Below, piece by piece: positions 25,820-34,260 of a DNA stretch of 64,000 nt (the first letter of the stretch is position 1; every line of letters starts with the position of its first letter). A program made the translations under genes and the position numbers. The stretch covers positions 1 to 64,000 of the forward strand of contig NZ_QPJD01000021.1 of the NCBI RefSeq assembly GCF_003337375.1. The letters run 5' to 3'. The notes beneath the pieces were generated by a model. That model was not told the origin of the DNA. It saw only the letters and a list, made by a program, of their open reading frames with translations, and did not search any database. The DNA is from Paenibacillus prosopidis. Lineage in GTDB: Bacteria > Bacillota > Bacilli > Paenibacillales > Paenibacillaceae.

Positions 25820-26595
25820 CACAGCTTCTGGCAGTCAGCGGATTAAATAAGACGTATGCGGATGACGGCAGAACCGTTCATGCTCTGCGAGACGTGTCGC
25901 TTCACATTTCTGTCGGCGAATGCCTTGGCGTCGTAGGGGAAAGCGGCAGCGGCAAAAGCACGCTGGTACGGCTGCTGCTTGCACTCGAGCGCCCGGACAG
26001 CGGTGAGGCGATGCTGGACGGCGTGCCTATGTTTCAATTGAAGCCTAAAGAGCTTCGGGCAATGCGGCGGCATATACAGGTTGTATTTCAGGATCCTTCA
26101 GCTGCGCTGAACCAGCGTCTGCCGATCTGGCGCTCCATTATGGAGCCTTTGGATAACTTTCCGGACGAGAAACCAGCCTTCTTGGCTGACGTACGCCACT
26201 CCCGCCGCGAGACCGCGGTTAGGCTGCTCGAGATGGTGGGCTTGCAAGCGGCCCATTTGGATCGGTATCCGCATGAGCTAAGCGGCGGGCAGAAGCAGCG
26301 CGTTGCGATAGCGCGGGGCATTAGCCTCGGTCCGAAGCTGCTCATTTGCGATGAACCGACGTCGAGCCTCGACGTTTCGGTACAAGCCCAAATGTTAAAG
26401 CTGTTGAAAGAATTAAAGCGAGAGCTCGGAATCGCTTACCTGTTCATTTCGCACGATATTGCGGCTGTAAGCATGATGAGCGACCGCTTCATCGTTATGA
26501 AAGAAGGGCAAATCGTCGACCGGTTTGCACGCGGACAGCTGCTCGGCGAGGAGCGGCACGCCTATACGCGGGAGCTGGTTGCAGCAGCTACATAA
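25816..26595 (+). CDS. ABC importer ATPase, NikE/OppF type
   Basis: A 259-residue ATPase, last gene of the operon. Walker A is GESGSGKST, the signature LSGGQKQRVAIARG, Walker B LLICDEPTSSLD and the switch His is in FISHDIAAV. The Q-loop reads VVFQDPSAALN. It partners the NikD-type ATPase. A terminator follows eight bases after the stop, so the operon is binding protein, two permeases, two ATPases. Confidence 0.9.
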   Translation: MTQLLAVSGLNKTYADDGRTVHALRDVSLHISVGECLGVVGESGSGKSTLVRLLLALERPDSGEAMLDGVPMFQLKPKELRAMRRHIQVVFQDPSAALNQRLPIWRSIMEPLDNFPDEKPAFLADVRHSRRETAVRLLEMVGLQAAHLDRYPHELSGGQKQRVAIARGISLGPKLLICDEPTSSLDVSVQAQMLKLLKELKRELGIAYLFISHDIAAVSMMSDRFIVMKEGQIVDRFARGQLLGEERHAYTRELVAAAT

Positions 26596-26602
26596 TCTTT
26601 AT

Positions 26603-26648
26603 AAGAACCGTCTACAGATGCTGAGCTGGAGATGGTTCTTTTCTTTTC
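26603..26648 (+). terminator. terminator of the ABC importer operon
   Basis: AAGAACCGTCT pairs with AGATGGTTCTT (one G-U) and is followed by a T-rich run. Confidence 0.85.
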
Positions 26649-26681
26649 TGCATGCCATCTCATTTTGGTTCTATGTTTGAA

Positions 26682-26732
26682 TTGACAGCATGATAGATCA
26701 CTGGTAATATATGCCCGTAAACACGCGTTCAC
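26682..26732 (+). promoter_or_regulatory. promoter and LacI-type operator of the lacI-like gene
   Basis: TTGACA (26682-26687) and TAATAT (26705-26710) are 17 bases apart. GTAAACACGCGTTCAC (26717-26732) covers the likely start of transcription; its core AACACGCGTT is a LacI/GalR-style site with a central CG. The same core recurs at 27844-27859 in reverse. Confidence 0.7.
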
Positions 26733-26749
26733 GGGGAGAAGGTTTTTGC

Positions 26750-27793
26750 TTGAACAAGGAGATGAACAGTACGGAAATCGCCAAGCTGGCTGGCGTATCC
26801 AGAAGCACGGTCAGCCGCGTTATTAACAATTACGCCAACGTTCCAGAGAAGACAAAGAAAAAAGTAATGAAGGTCATCGAGCAATACAATTACTACCCTA
26901 ACTTATCCGCTCAGGTGCTGGCTGGCAAGCGGACGCGGACGATCGGCTTATTCATGATCGATTCCGGCCGTGTTTCGAGCGATATGATTTCGAGCCTGCT
27001 CCTTGCAAGGGTCATTGAAAGCGCTTCTTCGCACGGCTATTACGTGCTTACTCATATTGTCCGGGATACGAAGGAGCAGGAGGAAGTACGCGCGATAAAG
27101 GAAAGCTTCTATCAGCGCAGAATCGACGGGGGCGTATTTATTGGCGCGGCTAATCATGAGCCTCTTATTGAAGAGCTGATAGCCGAAGGATTTATGGTCG
27201 CGATCGTTGATCAGCATTTGCCGGGCCGAAGCGAGCCGAATCGTATGGTATTTAATTTTGACAACGAAACCGGCGTGGGTCAGGCGATAGATTATTTAGT
27301 GTCGCTGGGGCATAAGCGGATCGGCATGATCAATGGGGATATGAAAAGGTACTCCGGACCCTCAAAATGGAGAGGCTTCCAAGCAGCGATGGCAAGGCAC
27401 AGCCTTCCGCTCGTTCAGCAATGGATGATGCCGGGCGACTTTAATGAGGCAAGCGGTTATAAAGCGGTTAAGGAGCTGCTGAAGTCGGCGGCGCTGCCGA
27501 CGGCGATTTTTGCTGCAAATGACAGCGTTGCGTTCGGAGCGATGCGGGCTTTGCAGGAGGAAGGTATTCGAGTACCGCATGATCTATCGATTATGGGCTT
27601 CGACGATCACACATTGAGCGCACACTATAGTCCGGCACTTACGACCATTCGAATAGATTTTTCAGAGATGATGGATAGGCTGACGCGCACCTTAATCTCA
27701 AGCATCGAGAACGGCGCTGAAGCATTCAGTCTTGTAACGGCCGGCACAGAGCTTGTTATACGCCATTCATGCAAAAGGGTAGACAGCGAGTAG
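26750..27793 (+). CDS. LacI family transcriptional regulator
   Basis: A 347-residue repressor with the N-terminal LacI helix-turn-helix (TEIAKLAGVSRSTVSRVIN) and hinge (YYPNLSAQVLAGKRT), then a periplasmic-binding-protein-like sugar domain with IFAANDSVAFGAMRAL and IMGFDDHTLS. The TTG at 26750 is favoured: GGGGAGAAGG lies seven bases before it, while the in-frame ATG at 26762 directly abuts its AAGGAG. The gene carries an operator at its own promoter and a matching one just downstream, before the VOC operon, so it likely controls both. The effector is unknown. Confidence 0.88.
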   Translation: MNKEMNSTEIAKLAGVSRSTVSRVINNYANVPEKTKKKVMKVIEQYNYYPNLSAQVLAGKRTRTIGLFMIDSGRVSSDMISSLLLARVIESASSHGYYVLTHIVRDTKEQEEVRAIKESFYQRRIDGGVFIGAANHEPLIEELIAEGFMVAIVDQHLPGRSEPNRMVFNFDNETGVGQAIDYLVSLGHKRIGMINGDMKRYSGPSKWRGFQAAMARHSLPLVQQWMMPGDFNEASGYKAVKELLKSAALPTAIFAANDSVAFGAMRALQEEGIRVPHDLSIMGFDDHTLSAHYSPALTTIRIDFSEMMDRLTRTLISSIENGAEAFSLVTAGTELVIRHSCKRVDSE

Positions 27794-27830
27794 TTCTGCG
27801 AAAAAAAGCAGAATGCCCGGTCTGCCATTA

Positions 27831-27859
27831 TTTTTCGACAAAAATTAACGCGTGTTCAC
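27831..27859 (+). promoter_or_regulatory. second LacI-type operator, with a Spo0A-box-like site
   Basis: ATTAACGCGTGTTCAC at 27844-27859 shares the ten-base core AACGCGTGTT with the site at 26717-26732. It lies between the regulator and the VOC/SDR/ThuA/AKR operon. TTTTTCGACAAAAA directly before it (27831-27844) matches the inverse of an extended Spo0A box. Confidence 0.6.
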
Positions 27860-28018
27860 AAATTGTGCAGATGTTCTATATGAGAGGGGGAATGCGGATG
27901 TAGCGTAATGCTCGTAATAACATTGGAATAATAGATGCAGCTGCTTGAGTGTGTTTGTGGCATGGCATAAACATACTCTGAACAATGATAAAAACAACCG
28001 ATAAGGAGACGATTGAAC

Positions 28019-28474
28019 ATGGACAAAAATATTCTCGGAAACCGCATGATTACGCAAATCGGACTTTTAGTTAACGATATCGATGAAACCTCCCAGGCTT
28101 ATGCCGATTTTTTCGGCGTGGAGAAGCCTCTCTGGTTTTGGACGGATACGGTAGATCTGGCGCAAACGGAATATAACGGCGAATCGTCGGTTGCACGCGC
28201 GAAGCTCGCTTTCTTCGATATGGGCTCTCTTCAGCTTGAGTTGATTGAGCCGGACCGGCATCCGAGCACATGGAGAGAGCATCTCGATAAGCACGGGGAA
28301 GGCCCGCATCACATTGCATTCGTTGTTGACGGGATGAAAGAGAAGGTCGCTTTGATGGAGAAGAACGGCATGCCGCTTGTGCAAAAGGGAGAGTACAACG
28401 GCGGTCGTTACGCCTATATGGACACGTTTAAGCAATTGAAGATTATGCTGGAGCTGCTGGAAAACGATAAGTAA
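28019..28474 (+). CDS. VOC (glyoxalase/dioxygenase) superfamily protein
   Basis: A 151-residue protein with two beta-alpha-beta-beta-beta modules (IGLLVNDIDETSQAYADFFG and HHIAFVVDGMKEKV). Likely metal positions are the early part of module 1 and Glu76-like residues in LQLELIEP, plus HH in GPHHIAF. It resembles methylmalonyl-CoA epimerase or glyoxalase-like proteins. The ATG at 28019 follows AAGGAG by ten bases; a TTG six bases earlier is possible. It leads a same-strand set with SDR, ThuA and aldo-keto reductase genes, suggesting an isomerase step in sugar use. Confidence 0.8.
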   Translation: MDKNILGNRMITQIGLLVNDIDETSQAYADFFGVEKPLWFWTDTVDLAQTEYNGESSVARAKLAFFDMGSLQLELIEPDRHPSTWREHLDKHGEGPHHIAFVVDGMKEKVALMEKNGMPLVQKGEYNGGRYAYMDTFKQLKIMLELLENDK

Positions 28475-28542
28475 TGCCGGTGAAACCATAAAAAGACCTT
28501 TGCACATGAGGGTGAATGGATAGACAGGAGGAATGGGGAAAC

Positions 28543-29244
28543 ATGAACATATTGATTACAGGCGCGAATCGCGGCCTAGGCTTGGCGCTTGCTGCCGAAG
28601 CCTGCGCGCGCGGCCATCAGGTGCTGGGGGGCGTTCGCGGACCAAGCTCTTCGGCGGATAGGTTGCTGGAGCTGATTGCGGAATATCCAGGGCAGCTGAC
28701 AATACTGCCGCTTGATGTTGCGGATGAAAATTCGGTTCGCTACGCTTACGGGCAAGCGGCAAGCCGGATTAGCAGCCTTGATTCGGTAATTAACAGCGCG
28801 GCGATTTTGCTTGGACGGGAGCAGAAACTGGAGCAGCTTGATTTTGATCAGGTTGAGCAGTCGTTCCAGACGAATTTGTTCGGACCGATGGCCGTGCTTA
28901 AATACTTCCTGCCGCTGCTGCGCAAAGGAAAGCGGCAGAGCATTATCAACATCAGCTCGGAAGCTGGCAGCTTTGCCGGCGCTTACGGCGGAGACTTTTC
29001 CTATGCGCTTTCGAAGTCGGCGCTGAACATGTTCTCGGCACAACTTCGCCGGGAGCTTTCACCGCAGGGCTATCTGGTGCACGCGGTTCATCCCGGCTGG
29101 ATTAGAACCGATATGGGCGGCGAGCAAGCGCCGGGCGATGCGGCTGTTGCGGCAGCCGGTATATTGAATATCGTCGAGCGTAAGACAGAGGCGGCAGAAA
29201 ATGCTCTGTTCATTGACTCTAATGGGAATCCGATGAGTCTGTAA
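28543..29244 (+). CDS. short-chain dehydrogenase/reductase
   Basis: A 233-residue SDR. The cofactor motif TGANRGLG is at residues 6-13, the structural motif NSAAIL replaces NNAG, and the catalytic Ser and YxxxK appear in INISSEAGSF and YALSKSALN. AGGAGG and GGGGAA sit before the ATG at 28543; the longer frame from 28516 reads through the ribosome site. It is part of the VOC-SDR-ThuA-AKR run. The substrate is unknown. Confidence 0.85.
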   Translation: MNILITGANRGLGLALAAEACARGHQVLGGVRGPSSSADRLLELIAEYPGQLTILPLDVADENSVRYAYGQAASRISSLDSVINSAAILLGREQKLEQLDFDQVEQSFQTNLFGPMAVLKYFLPLLRKGKRQSIINISSEAGSFAGAYGGDFSYALSKSALNMFSAQLRRELSPQGYLVHAVHPGWIRTDMGGEQAPGDAAVAAAGILNIVERKTEAAENALFIDSNGNPMSL

Positions 29245-29271
29245 AGATATATCAGAGGGGAGGGTATTCGG

Positions 29272-29916
29272 ATGAAAAAAGTGGTTGCTCTAGCAGGTGA
29301 TTTTTATCATAAAGAGGAGCTTGCCCGTGAAGCTTTACTTCAAGCATTTGGCGGGAGCGCTGCAGAGGTAGAGTTACATTTTGTAACGGACCCTAATGCA
29401 TTAATGACGGCTATTGCAGACAGCCCCGCTGCGGTTATCCTATTCGCTGAGAATAGAACTGATCCTCAGGCTAGCCCCGACGCGACATGGATGACCGCGG
29501 ATTTTTCGGAGCAGATCGTCCGCTATGTAGAAGGCGGCGGCGGTTGGCTCGCTTGGCATTCAGGCCTGGCGTCCTATCCGGCGGACAGCGGTTACGTCCG
29601 CATGCTGCGGGGATATTTTTTGTCGCATCCCGAGCAGCATAGGCCGGTTCGTTATTCGCCGGTTGATGAAGAGGCCGCCGGGTTTGAGTATTTGGACGAG
29701 CATTATTTTGTCCAATGCGAGGAGCGAAACACCGAGGTGTTTCTGCGCTCCTTTTCAGCGGATGGCCAATCGGTTGCGGGTTGGCGTCATTCCTTCGGAG
29801 CCGGCCGCGTTAGCTGCCTGACTCCGGCGCATCGGGCAGAGGGGCTGCTGGATGCCGGTTTTTCACGGACGCTTTTCCGGGAGATCATGTGGACTGCAGG
29901 ACTAAATCACTTATAA
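29272..29916 (+). CDS. ThuA domain protein
   Basis: A 214-residue protein with the class I glutamine-amidotransferase-like fold of ThuA (trehalose utilization). Typical pieces are the ILFAENR strand, VEGGGGWLAWHSGLASYP around the nucleophile-elbow position, and GAGRVSCLTPAH near the end. ThuA proteins are linked to conversion of 3-keto-disaccharides, working beside Gfo/Idh oxidoreductases. Here it lies between an SDR and an aldo-keto reductase, close to several Gfo/Idh genes. GAGGGGAGGG precedes the ATG. Confidence 0.82.
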   Translation: MKKVVALAGDFYHKEELAREALLQAFGGSAAEVELHFVTDPNALMTAIADSPAAVILFAENRTDPQASPDATWMTADFSEQIVRYVEGGGGWLAWHSGLASYPADSGYVRMLRGYFLSHPEQHRPVRYSPVDEEAAGFEYLDEHYFVQCEERNTEVFLRSFSADGQSVAGWRHSFGAGRVSCLTPAHRAEGLLDAGFSRTLFREIMWTAGLNHL

Positions 29917-29931
29917 AAGGAGCTGGTTGCA

Positions 29932-30885
29932 ATGAACTATCGGAAGCTCGGAAGAACAGGCTTGAAAGTTAGCGAAATCAGTCTTGGAAGCTGGTTGACG
30001 TACGGAAACTCGGTCGATAACGGAACGGCGGCCAAAACAATCGCGCAGGCCTATGATTTAGGAATTAATTTTTTCGATACCGCTAATGTGTATATGCGGG
30101 GCAAAGCAGAGGAGATTGTCGGAGAAGCGCTGCGCGGCTACGCACGCGAGTCCTATGTGATTGCGACGAAGGTATTTGGTCAGATGGGAGACGGACCTAA
30201 CGACAAAGGCTTATCGCGGAAGCATGTATTGGAGCAGGCGGGCGCCAGCTTAAAGCGGCTCGGTCTGGATTATGTGGATATTTACTACTGTCATCGCTAC
30301 GATAAGGACACGCCGGTCGATGAGACGCTTCGCACGATTGAGGATCTCGTTCGCTCGGGCAAGGTGCTTTATGTTGGCGTCAGCGAGTGGAGCGCTGCGC
30401 AAATTCAGGAGGCGCTGCAGACAGCAGACAAGTATTTGCTTGATCGAATCGTCGTCAACCAGCCGCAGTATCACATGTTCCATAGAGCAATCGAGAAAGA
30501 AATCGTACCGTTAAGCGAGCGTAACGGCATTAGCCAGGTTGTGTTCTCACCGCTAGCCCAGGGTGTGCTTACGGGCAAATACGGCAGCGGGGAGTCTGGC
30601 AAGCCGCAGGGCAGCCGCGCGACGGATGCGTCTTCAAATATGTATATCGGCGGGTATTTGAGCGATTGGCACTTGTCCCGCGTCGAGCGGCTCAAATCGT
30701 TGGCTGGGGAAATAGGCTGCTCCGCAGCACAGCTTGCGATCGCATGGGTGTTGAGGCTTCCGAACGTAGCGAGCGCATTAGTCGGCGCGAGCCGTCCCGA
30801 GCAAATCATCGAGAACAGCAAAGCAAGCGGAGTCAAGCTGACGGACGAGCTCGTTCAGCGGATTGAAACGATTTTGGCCAACTGA
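29932..30885 (+). CDS. aldo/keto reductase
   Basis: A 317-residue NADPH-dependent reductase of the YghZ/Kv-beta-like group. The catalytic tetrad is visible: Asp and Tyr in FFDTANVYMRG, Lys in VIATKVFG, His in YYCHRYDKDT. The C-terminal cofactor part has ALVGASRPEQI. AAGGAG precedes the ATG. It ends the LacI-associated operon and is closed by a bidirectional terminator shared with the convergent Gfo/Idh gene. Confidence 0.9.
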   Translation: MNYRKLGRTGLKVSEISLGSWLTYGNSVDNGTAAKTIAQAYDLGINFFDTANVYMRGKAEEIVGEALRGYARESYVIATKVFGQMGDGPNDKGLSRKHVLEQAGASLKRLGLDYVDIYYCHRYDKDTPVDETLRTIEDLVRSGKVLYVGVSEWSAAQIQEALQTADKYLLDRIVVNQPQYHMFHRAIEKEIVPLSERNGISQVVFSPLAQGVLTGKYGSGESGKPQGSRATDASSNMYIGGYLSDWHLSRVERLKSLAGEIGCSAAQLAIAWVLRLPNVASALVGASRPEQIIENSKASGVKLTDELVQRIETILAN

Positions 30886-30971
30886 TATGTTGTGTATGCG
30901 ATTGACTATAATGCACCTGTCCTCATGCTGATGTCCTTTTTTGCAAAAAAATAACGATAAGACAAAAGAAA

Positions 30972-31021
30972 GGAGCTGTTCGCCGGGTCTTTTCAGACTA
31001 GGCAGGACAGCTCCACTTTTA
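30972..31021. terminator. bidirectional terminator between aldo/keto reductase and Gfo/Idh genes
   Basis: GGAGCTGT (30972-30979) pairs with ACAGCTCC (31007-31014). T-rich sequence lies on the plus-strand side and A-rich sequence on the other, so it can serve both convergent transcripts. Confidence 0.75.
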
Positions 31022-32101
31022 TTACAGATAAACGGCTTTGCCGGTTTTGGAGGACTCGTATATCGCTTCAAGAATTTGCGATACGACATAAGCTTGCTCC
31101 GGCGTAACGACGGGCTCGGTGTCCTCGTCGATTGCTTTAAGCCACATTCTCATTTCAAGATCAGCATCGCTTTCGGTTTTGCCGTCATAGAAAGCAACTC
31201 CGCCAGCTTTCAAATCAACCTGGGTCGTGAACAAGCGGCTGTGCTGCTCGCCGTTAATACGGAGGCCACCCTTCATATCCGCTCCGCCTTCCGTTCCCGA
31301 CAATGTGCATTTTGCTTCGTCGACTTCAAGCGTGTTGAGTGCCCAGCTGGATTCAAGCACGATCGTAGCGCCGTTTTCCATCACGATCATTCCGAATGCG
31401 GAATCCTCTACCGTAAATTTCGCGGGATCCCAAGGGCCCCATGCATTTGCGGCGTTTTCGCGCTGCGACAGCTTATGGTACGAGGTGCCGAGCACTACTT
31501 TCGGCTTGTAGTTGTCGAGCATCCACAGCGTCAAGTCAAGGGCGTGTGTACCGATATCGATAAGCGGCCCTCCGCCTTGCTTCTCCTCATCGAGGAATAC
31601 GCCCCATGTAGGAACGGCGCGGCGGCGAATCGCATGCGCCTTGGCATAATAAATGTCGCCAAGCTCGCCGGCAGCGCAAATCTTTTTCAAATGCTGGCTG
31701 TCTGGACGGAAGCGGTTGTTGTAGCCAACTGTCAGCTTCTTGCCGGTGCGGCGGGCAGCTTCAACCATGCGCTTCGCGTCATGAGCTGTTTTGGCCATCG
31801 GCTTTTCGCTCATAACATGCTTGCCTGCTTCAAGGGCAGCAATCGCAATGTCTGCATGCGAGTCATTCGGCGTGCAAACGTGGACGATATCGATGGAAGC
31901 ATCGGTAAGCAATTCTTTATAATCCGTATAGACGATAGCGTCTTCAGCGCCGTATTTAGCAGCGGCTTCCGTTGCGCGCTCCTCTACAATATCGCAAAAG
32001 GCGACGATTTCAACATTAGCCAGTTTTTTCAAGCTCGGCAGATGTTTGCCGTTGGCAATTCCGCCGCAACCAATAATAGCAAGCTTGTAAATTTTTGACA
32101 T
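31022..32101 (-). CDS. Gfo/Idh/MocA family oxidoreductase
   Basis: A 359-residue dehydrogenase-like enzyme. The Rossmann motif GCGGIANGKHLPSL is at the N-terminus, the EKP motif in VMSEKPMAKTAHDA, and the second domain has GGGPLIDIGTHALDLTLWML. AGGAGGAG lies seven bases before the ATG. It is preceded on the same strand by an AraC gene (17-base gap) and by a further Gfo/Idh gene, forming a three-gene minus-strand run. The substrate is probably a sugar, inositol or their keto derivative. Confidence 0.9.
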   Translation of the reverse strand: MSKIYKLAIIGCGGIANGKHLPSLKKLANVEIVAFCDIVEERATEAAAKYGAEDAIVYTDYKELLTDASIDIVHVCTPNDSHADIAIAALEAGKHVMSEKPMAKTAHDAKRMVEAARRTGKKLTVGYNNRFRPDSQHLKKICAAGELGDIYYAKAHAIRRRAVPTWGVFLDEEKQGGGPLIDIGTHALDLTLWMLDNYKPKVVLGTSYHKLSQRENAANAWGPWDPAKFTVEDSAFGMIVMENGATIVLESSWALNTLEVDEAKCTLSGTEGGADMKGGLRINGEQHSRLFTTQVDLKAGGVAFYDGKTESDADLEMRMWLKAIDEDTEPVVTPEQAYVVSQILEAIYESSKTGKAVYL

Positions 32102-32118
32102 GTTTAAACTCCTCCTAA

Positions 32119-33066
32119 TTATATCGTTTGTTTATGGTGCGAGTTTTTCCGGTATTCGGAAGGGGTGACGCCAAATTTTTTGCGGAATACGGCGTGCAGG
32201 TAGTTGCCGCCTGCGAACCCGGCAAGCTTTGCAATTTTCTCAACGGACTGCTCGCTTCCGAGCAGCTCGCGGCAAACGGCGGCAAGCCGGATGTCTTCTA
32301 GAATACGGCTGAAGGTTTGTCCGTGATGGAGCTCCTTAAATAGCCTCTGGATATGCCTTGAGCTCAGGTTGAGCTTATCCGCAACATCCTCAAGCGTAAT
32401 CGTACCGTCATAGTTAGCGTACATATATTCCATTGCAAGCCGGTAGCGGTAAGCTTTCATATCCCGGGTTGGGAACTGCTTCTGTTCATTTGCTGTATCA
32501 TAAGCACGGACAGCCCGCAGCAAAATTTGCACGACATTTTGTTTAATAGTCGTGTAGCTGCCTACAAAGTTTTCGACGCAGGCTTGGTAGGCTTCGAGAA
32601 ATCGGGGCATCGCTTGATGCAGATCCGCTGTCGGAAAGAGCGGAAGCGTTCTCAATTTCTCGATACAATCCCGTGCTTCGGCAGCTTCCCAGTCATCGTA
32701 CGAATAGGTATCGTCGCAGCCGCTTTGAGCGGTCCGCTCAATAATATCAATGTGAAGGCACAGCTCATCCATCGCTTCAATAGAGTCGGCTTCTTGATAA
32801 TGCATAACATCAGGTCCGGTTAAATAGAACATACCTGGCCGCAGCGCATACTCCTTATCGACAATAATGACTTTCCCTTTGCCCTGCGGAATGAAATGAA
32901 ATTCATATTCCGCATGCTTATGAAATCCGACGATTCTGCCGGGTGGAAATTGCGTCAGATGGATTCGCAGCACATGAATGTCGTAGGGTCCCCACCTGAT
33001 GCGAAGCTCCAGACGCTCAAGCGCATCCTGGCGTTCCCGCATCACCTCATAAGGAAAGTTAAGCAT
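32119..33066 (-). CDS. AraC family regulator with cupin sensor domain
   Basis: A 315-residue regulator. The N-terminal cupin (HKHAEYEFHFIPQGKGK, LRPGMFYLTG) senses a ligand; the two C-terminal helix-turn-helix units are LNLSSRHIQRLFKEL and LAGFAGGNYLHAVFRKKFG. AGGAGG precedes the ATG. It sits between two Gfo/Idh/MocA genes on the same strand, which it probably controls. Confidence 0.88.
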   Translation of the reverse strand: MLNFPYEVMRERQDALERLELRIRWGPYDIHVLRIHLTQFPPGRIVGFHKHAEYEFHFIPQGKGKVIIVDKEYALRPGMFYLTGPDVMHYQEADSIEAMDELCLHIDIIERTAQSGCDDTYSYDDWEAAEARDCIEKLRTLPLFPTADLHQAMPRFLEAYQACVENFVGSYTTIKQNVVQILLRAVRAYDTANEQKQFPTRDMKAYRYRLAMEYMYANYDGTITLEDVADKLNLSSRHIQRLFKELHHGQTFSRILEDIRLAAVCRELLGSEQSVEKIAKLAGFAGGNYLHAVFRKKFGVTPSEYRKNSHHKQTI

Positions 33067-33105
33067 GTCAATTCCTCCTGGAAGTATTTTACTGCGTTTT
33101 TCGAA

Positions 33106-34110
33106 TTAATTGCCGAGTTCGTCTAGTTTGACAGAGCGGCGCTCGCGGGCGGAACGGTTGGAAGCCTCCATCAGCTTCGTCAGATCAACGGCAAGACTAA
33201 TGTTTTCATCTGCCGACGTATCGTTGACAATATGCTGTACCCATTGATGAAAAGCACTTTCTCTTGCCGGCGGTATCGGCTGTGACGTCCATTTCTCCGA
33301 CGATTCACCGCTCGCGGCAGATGTACGAAGCAACAGCTTATTGTCCGGTGTGCCGTAAAGCAGCGTGCCTTCCGTGCCATGCACTTCCAGCGTAAACGGC
33401 GAATGATTGTTAACGAAGCCGGCTTCAACAATTCCGATCGCGCCGGAAGGGGCAGACAGTACCGAAACGGCGTTATCTTCGACTTGCTTGCCGGTCACGT
33501 AACCGTAATGAGCCGATACTTCGCTAGGCAGTTCATTCAAGAATAGTCTGGTCAAATACATCGGATGGCAGCCCAAATCGATTAATGCGCCGCCTCCGCA
33601 TTGCTCCAAGCTGTAGAAGTGCTCAGGCAGCCAATTTGCAGTAGCTCCGTTATGCGATAAGCGTGCCCGTACGAGCGTTACTTTTCCAAGCAGGCCTTGA
33701 GACAAAATGTCACGGATAGCGAGCGTATAGCCATCGTTCAAGCGAGGCAGCGATACGGTTAATTTGACATTGTTTTTGGCGACTTCATCCAAAATAGTGT
33801 TAACTTCTTTCAGAGTCGCAGCTACGACCTTCTCGGTAAAAATATGTTTGCCCGCTCTTGCGGCCGCGACCATCACCTCTTGATGCATGGTGGTAGGAGC
33901 ATCTACGATGACAGCGTCAATATCGTCACGCTTCAGCATTTCCTCAAGGCTTGCGTAGAAGGGAACGCCAAGCTTTTCAGCCGCCGCTTGTCCCCGTTCA
34001 GCCATTTCATCCCATACCGCAGTAATTTCCGTTCCCGGATGCTCCTGCGCTTGCTTCGTATAATCCCATGCGTGCACGTGCCAATAGCTGATTTTTCCAA
34101 TTCGTATCAT
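33106..34110 (-). CDS. Gfo/Idh/MocA family oxidoreductase (EKV variant)
   Basis: A 334-residue family member. The N-terminus reads IRIGKISYWHVHAWDYTK, unlike the usual GxGxxG, and the EKP motif is changed to EKV (IFTEKVVAAT). GGGALIDLGCHPMYLTRLFL keeps the second-domain catalytic pattern. The ATG at 34110 follows GGGGAGAG; the open frame to 34191 lacks a site. The changed cofactor motif suggests different nucleotide use or a tightly bound cofactor. Confidence 0.82.
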   Translation of the reverse strand: MIRIGKISYWHVHAWDYTKQAQEHPGTEITAVWDEMAERGQAAAEKLGVPFYASLEEMLKRDDIDAVIVDAPTTMHQEVMVAAARAGKHIFTEKVVAATLKEVNTILDEVAKNNVKLTVSLPRLNDGYTLAIRDILSQGLLGKVTLVRARLSHNGATANWLPEHFYSLEQCGGGALIDLGCHPMYLTRLFLNELPSEVSAHYGYVTGKQVEDNAVSVLSAPSGAIGIVEAGFVNNHSPFTLEVHGTEGTLLYGTPDNKLLLRTSAASGESSEKWTSQPIPPARESAFHQWVQHIVNDTSADENISLAVDLTKLMEASNRSARERRSVKLDELGN

Positions 34111-34260
34111 CGGTCCATCTCTCCCCGCGCGTCCATTAGTGAAATGATTAATAACGTATATAAATTTATGACAACAAATATAATCTAACACATTTGATTG
34201 CTTATTTTTAGTGTAATTTAATGACTATGACTATACGATATTGCGACAATGTAGAAGAGC

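Noticed and set aside
30941-32098. A 385-codon plus-strand frame opposite a Gfo/Idh gene
   Set aside because: The minus-strand frame has clear family motifs and a ribosome site; the plus frame crosses the shared terminator.
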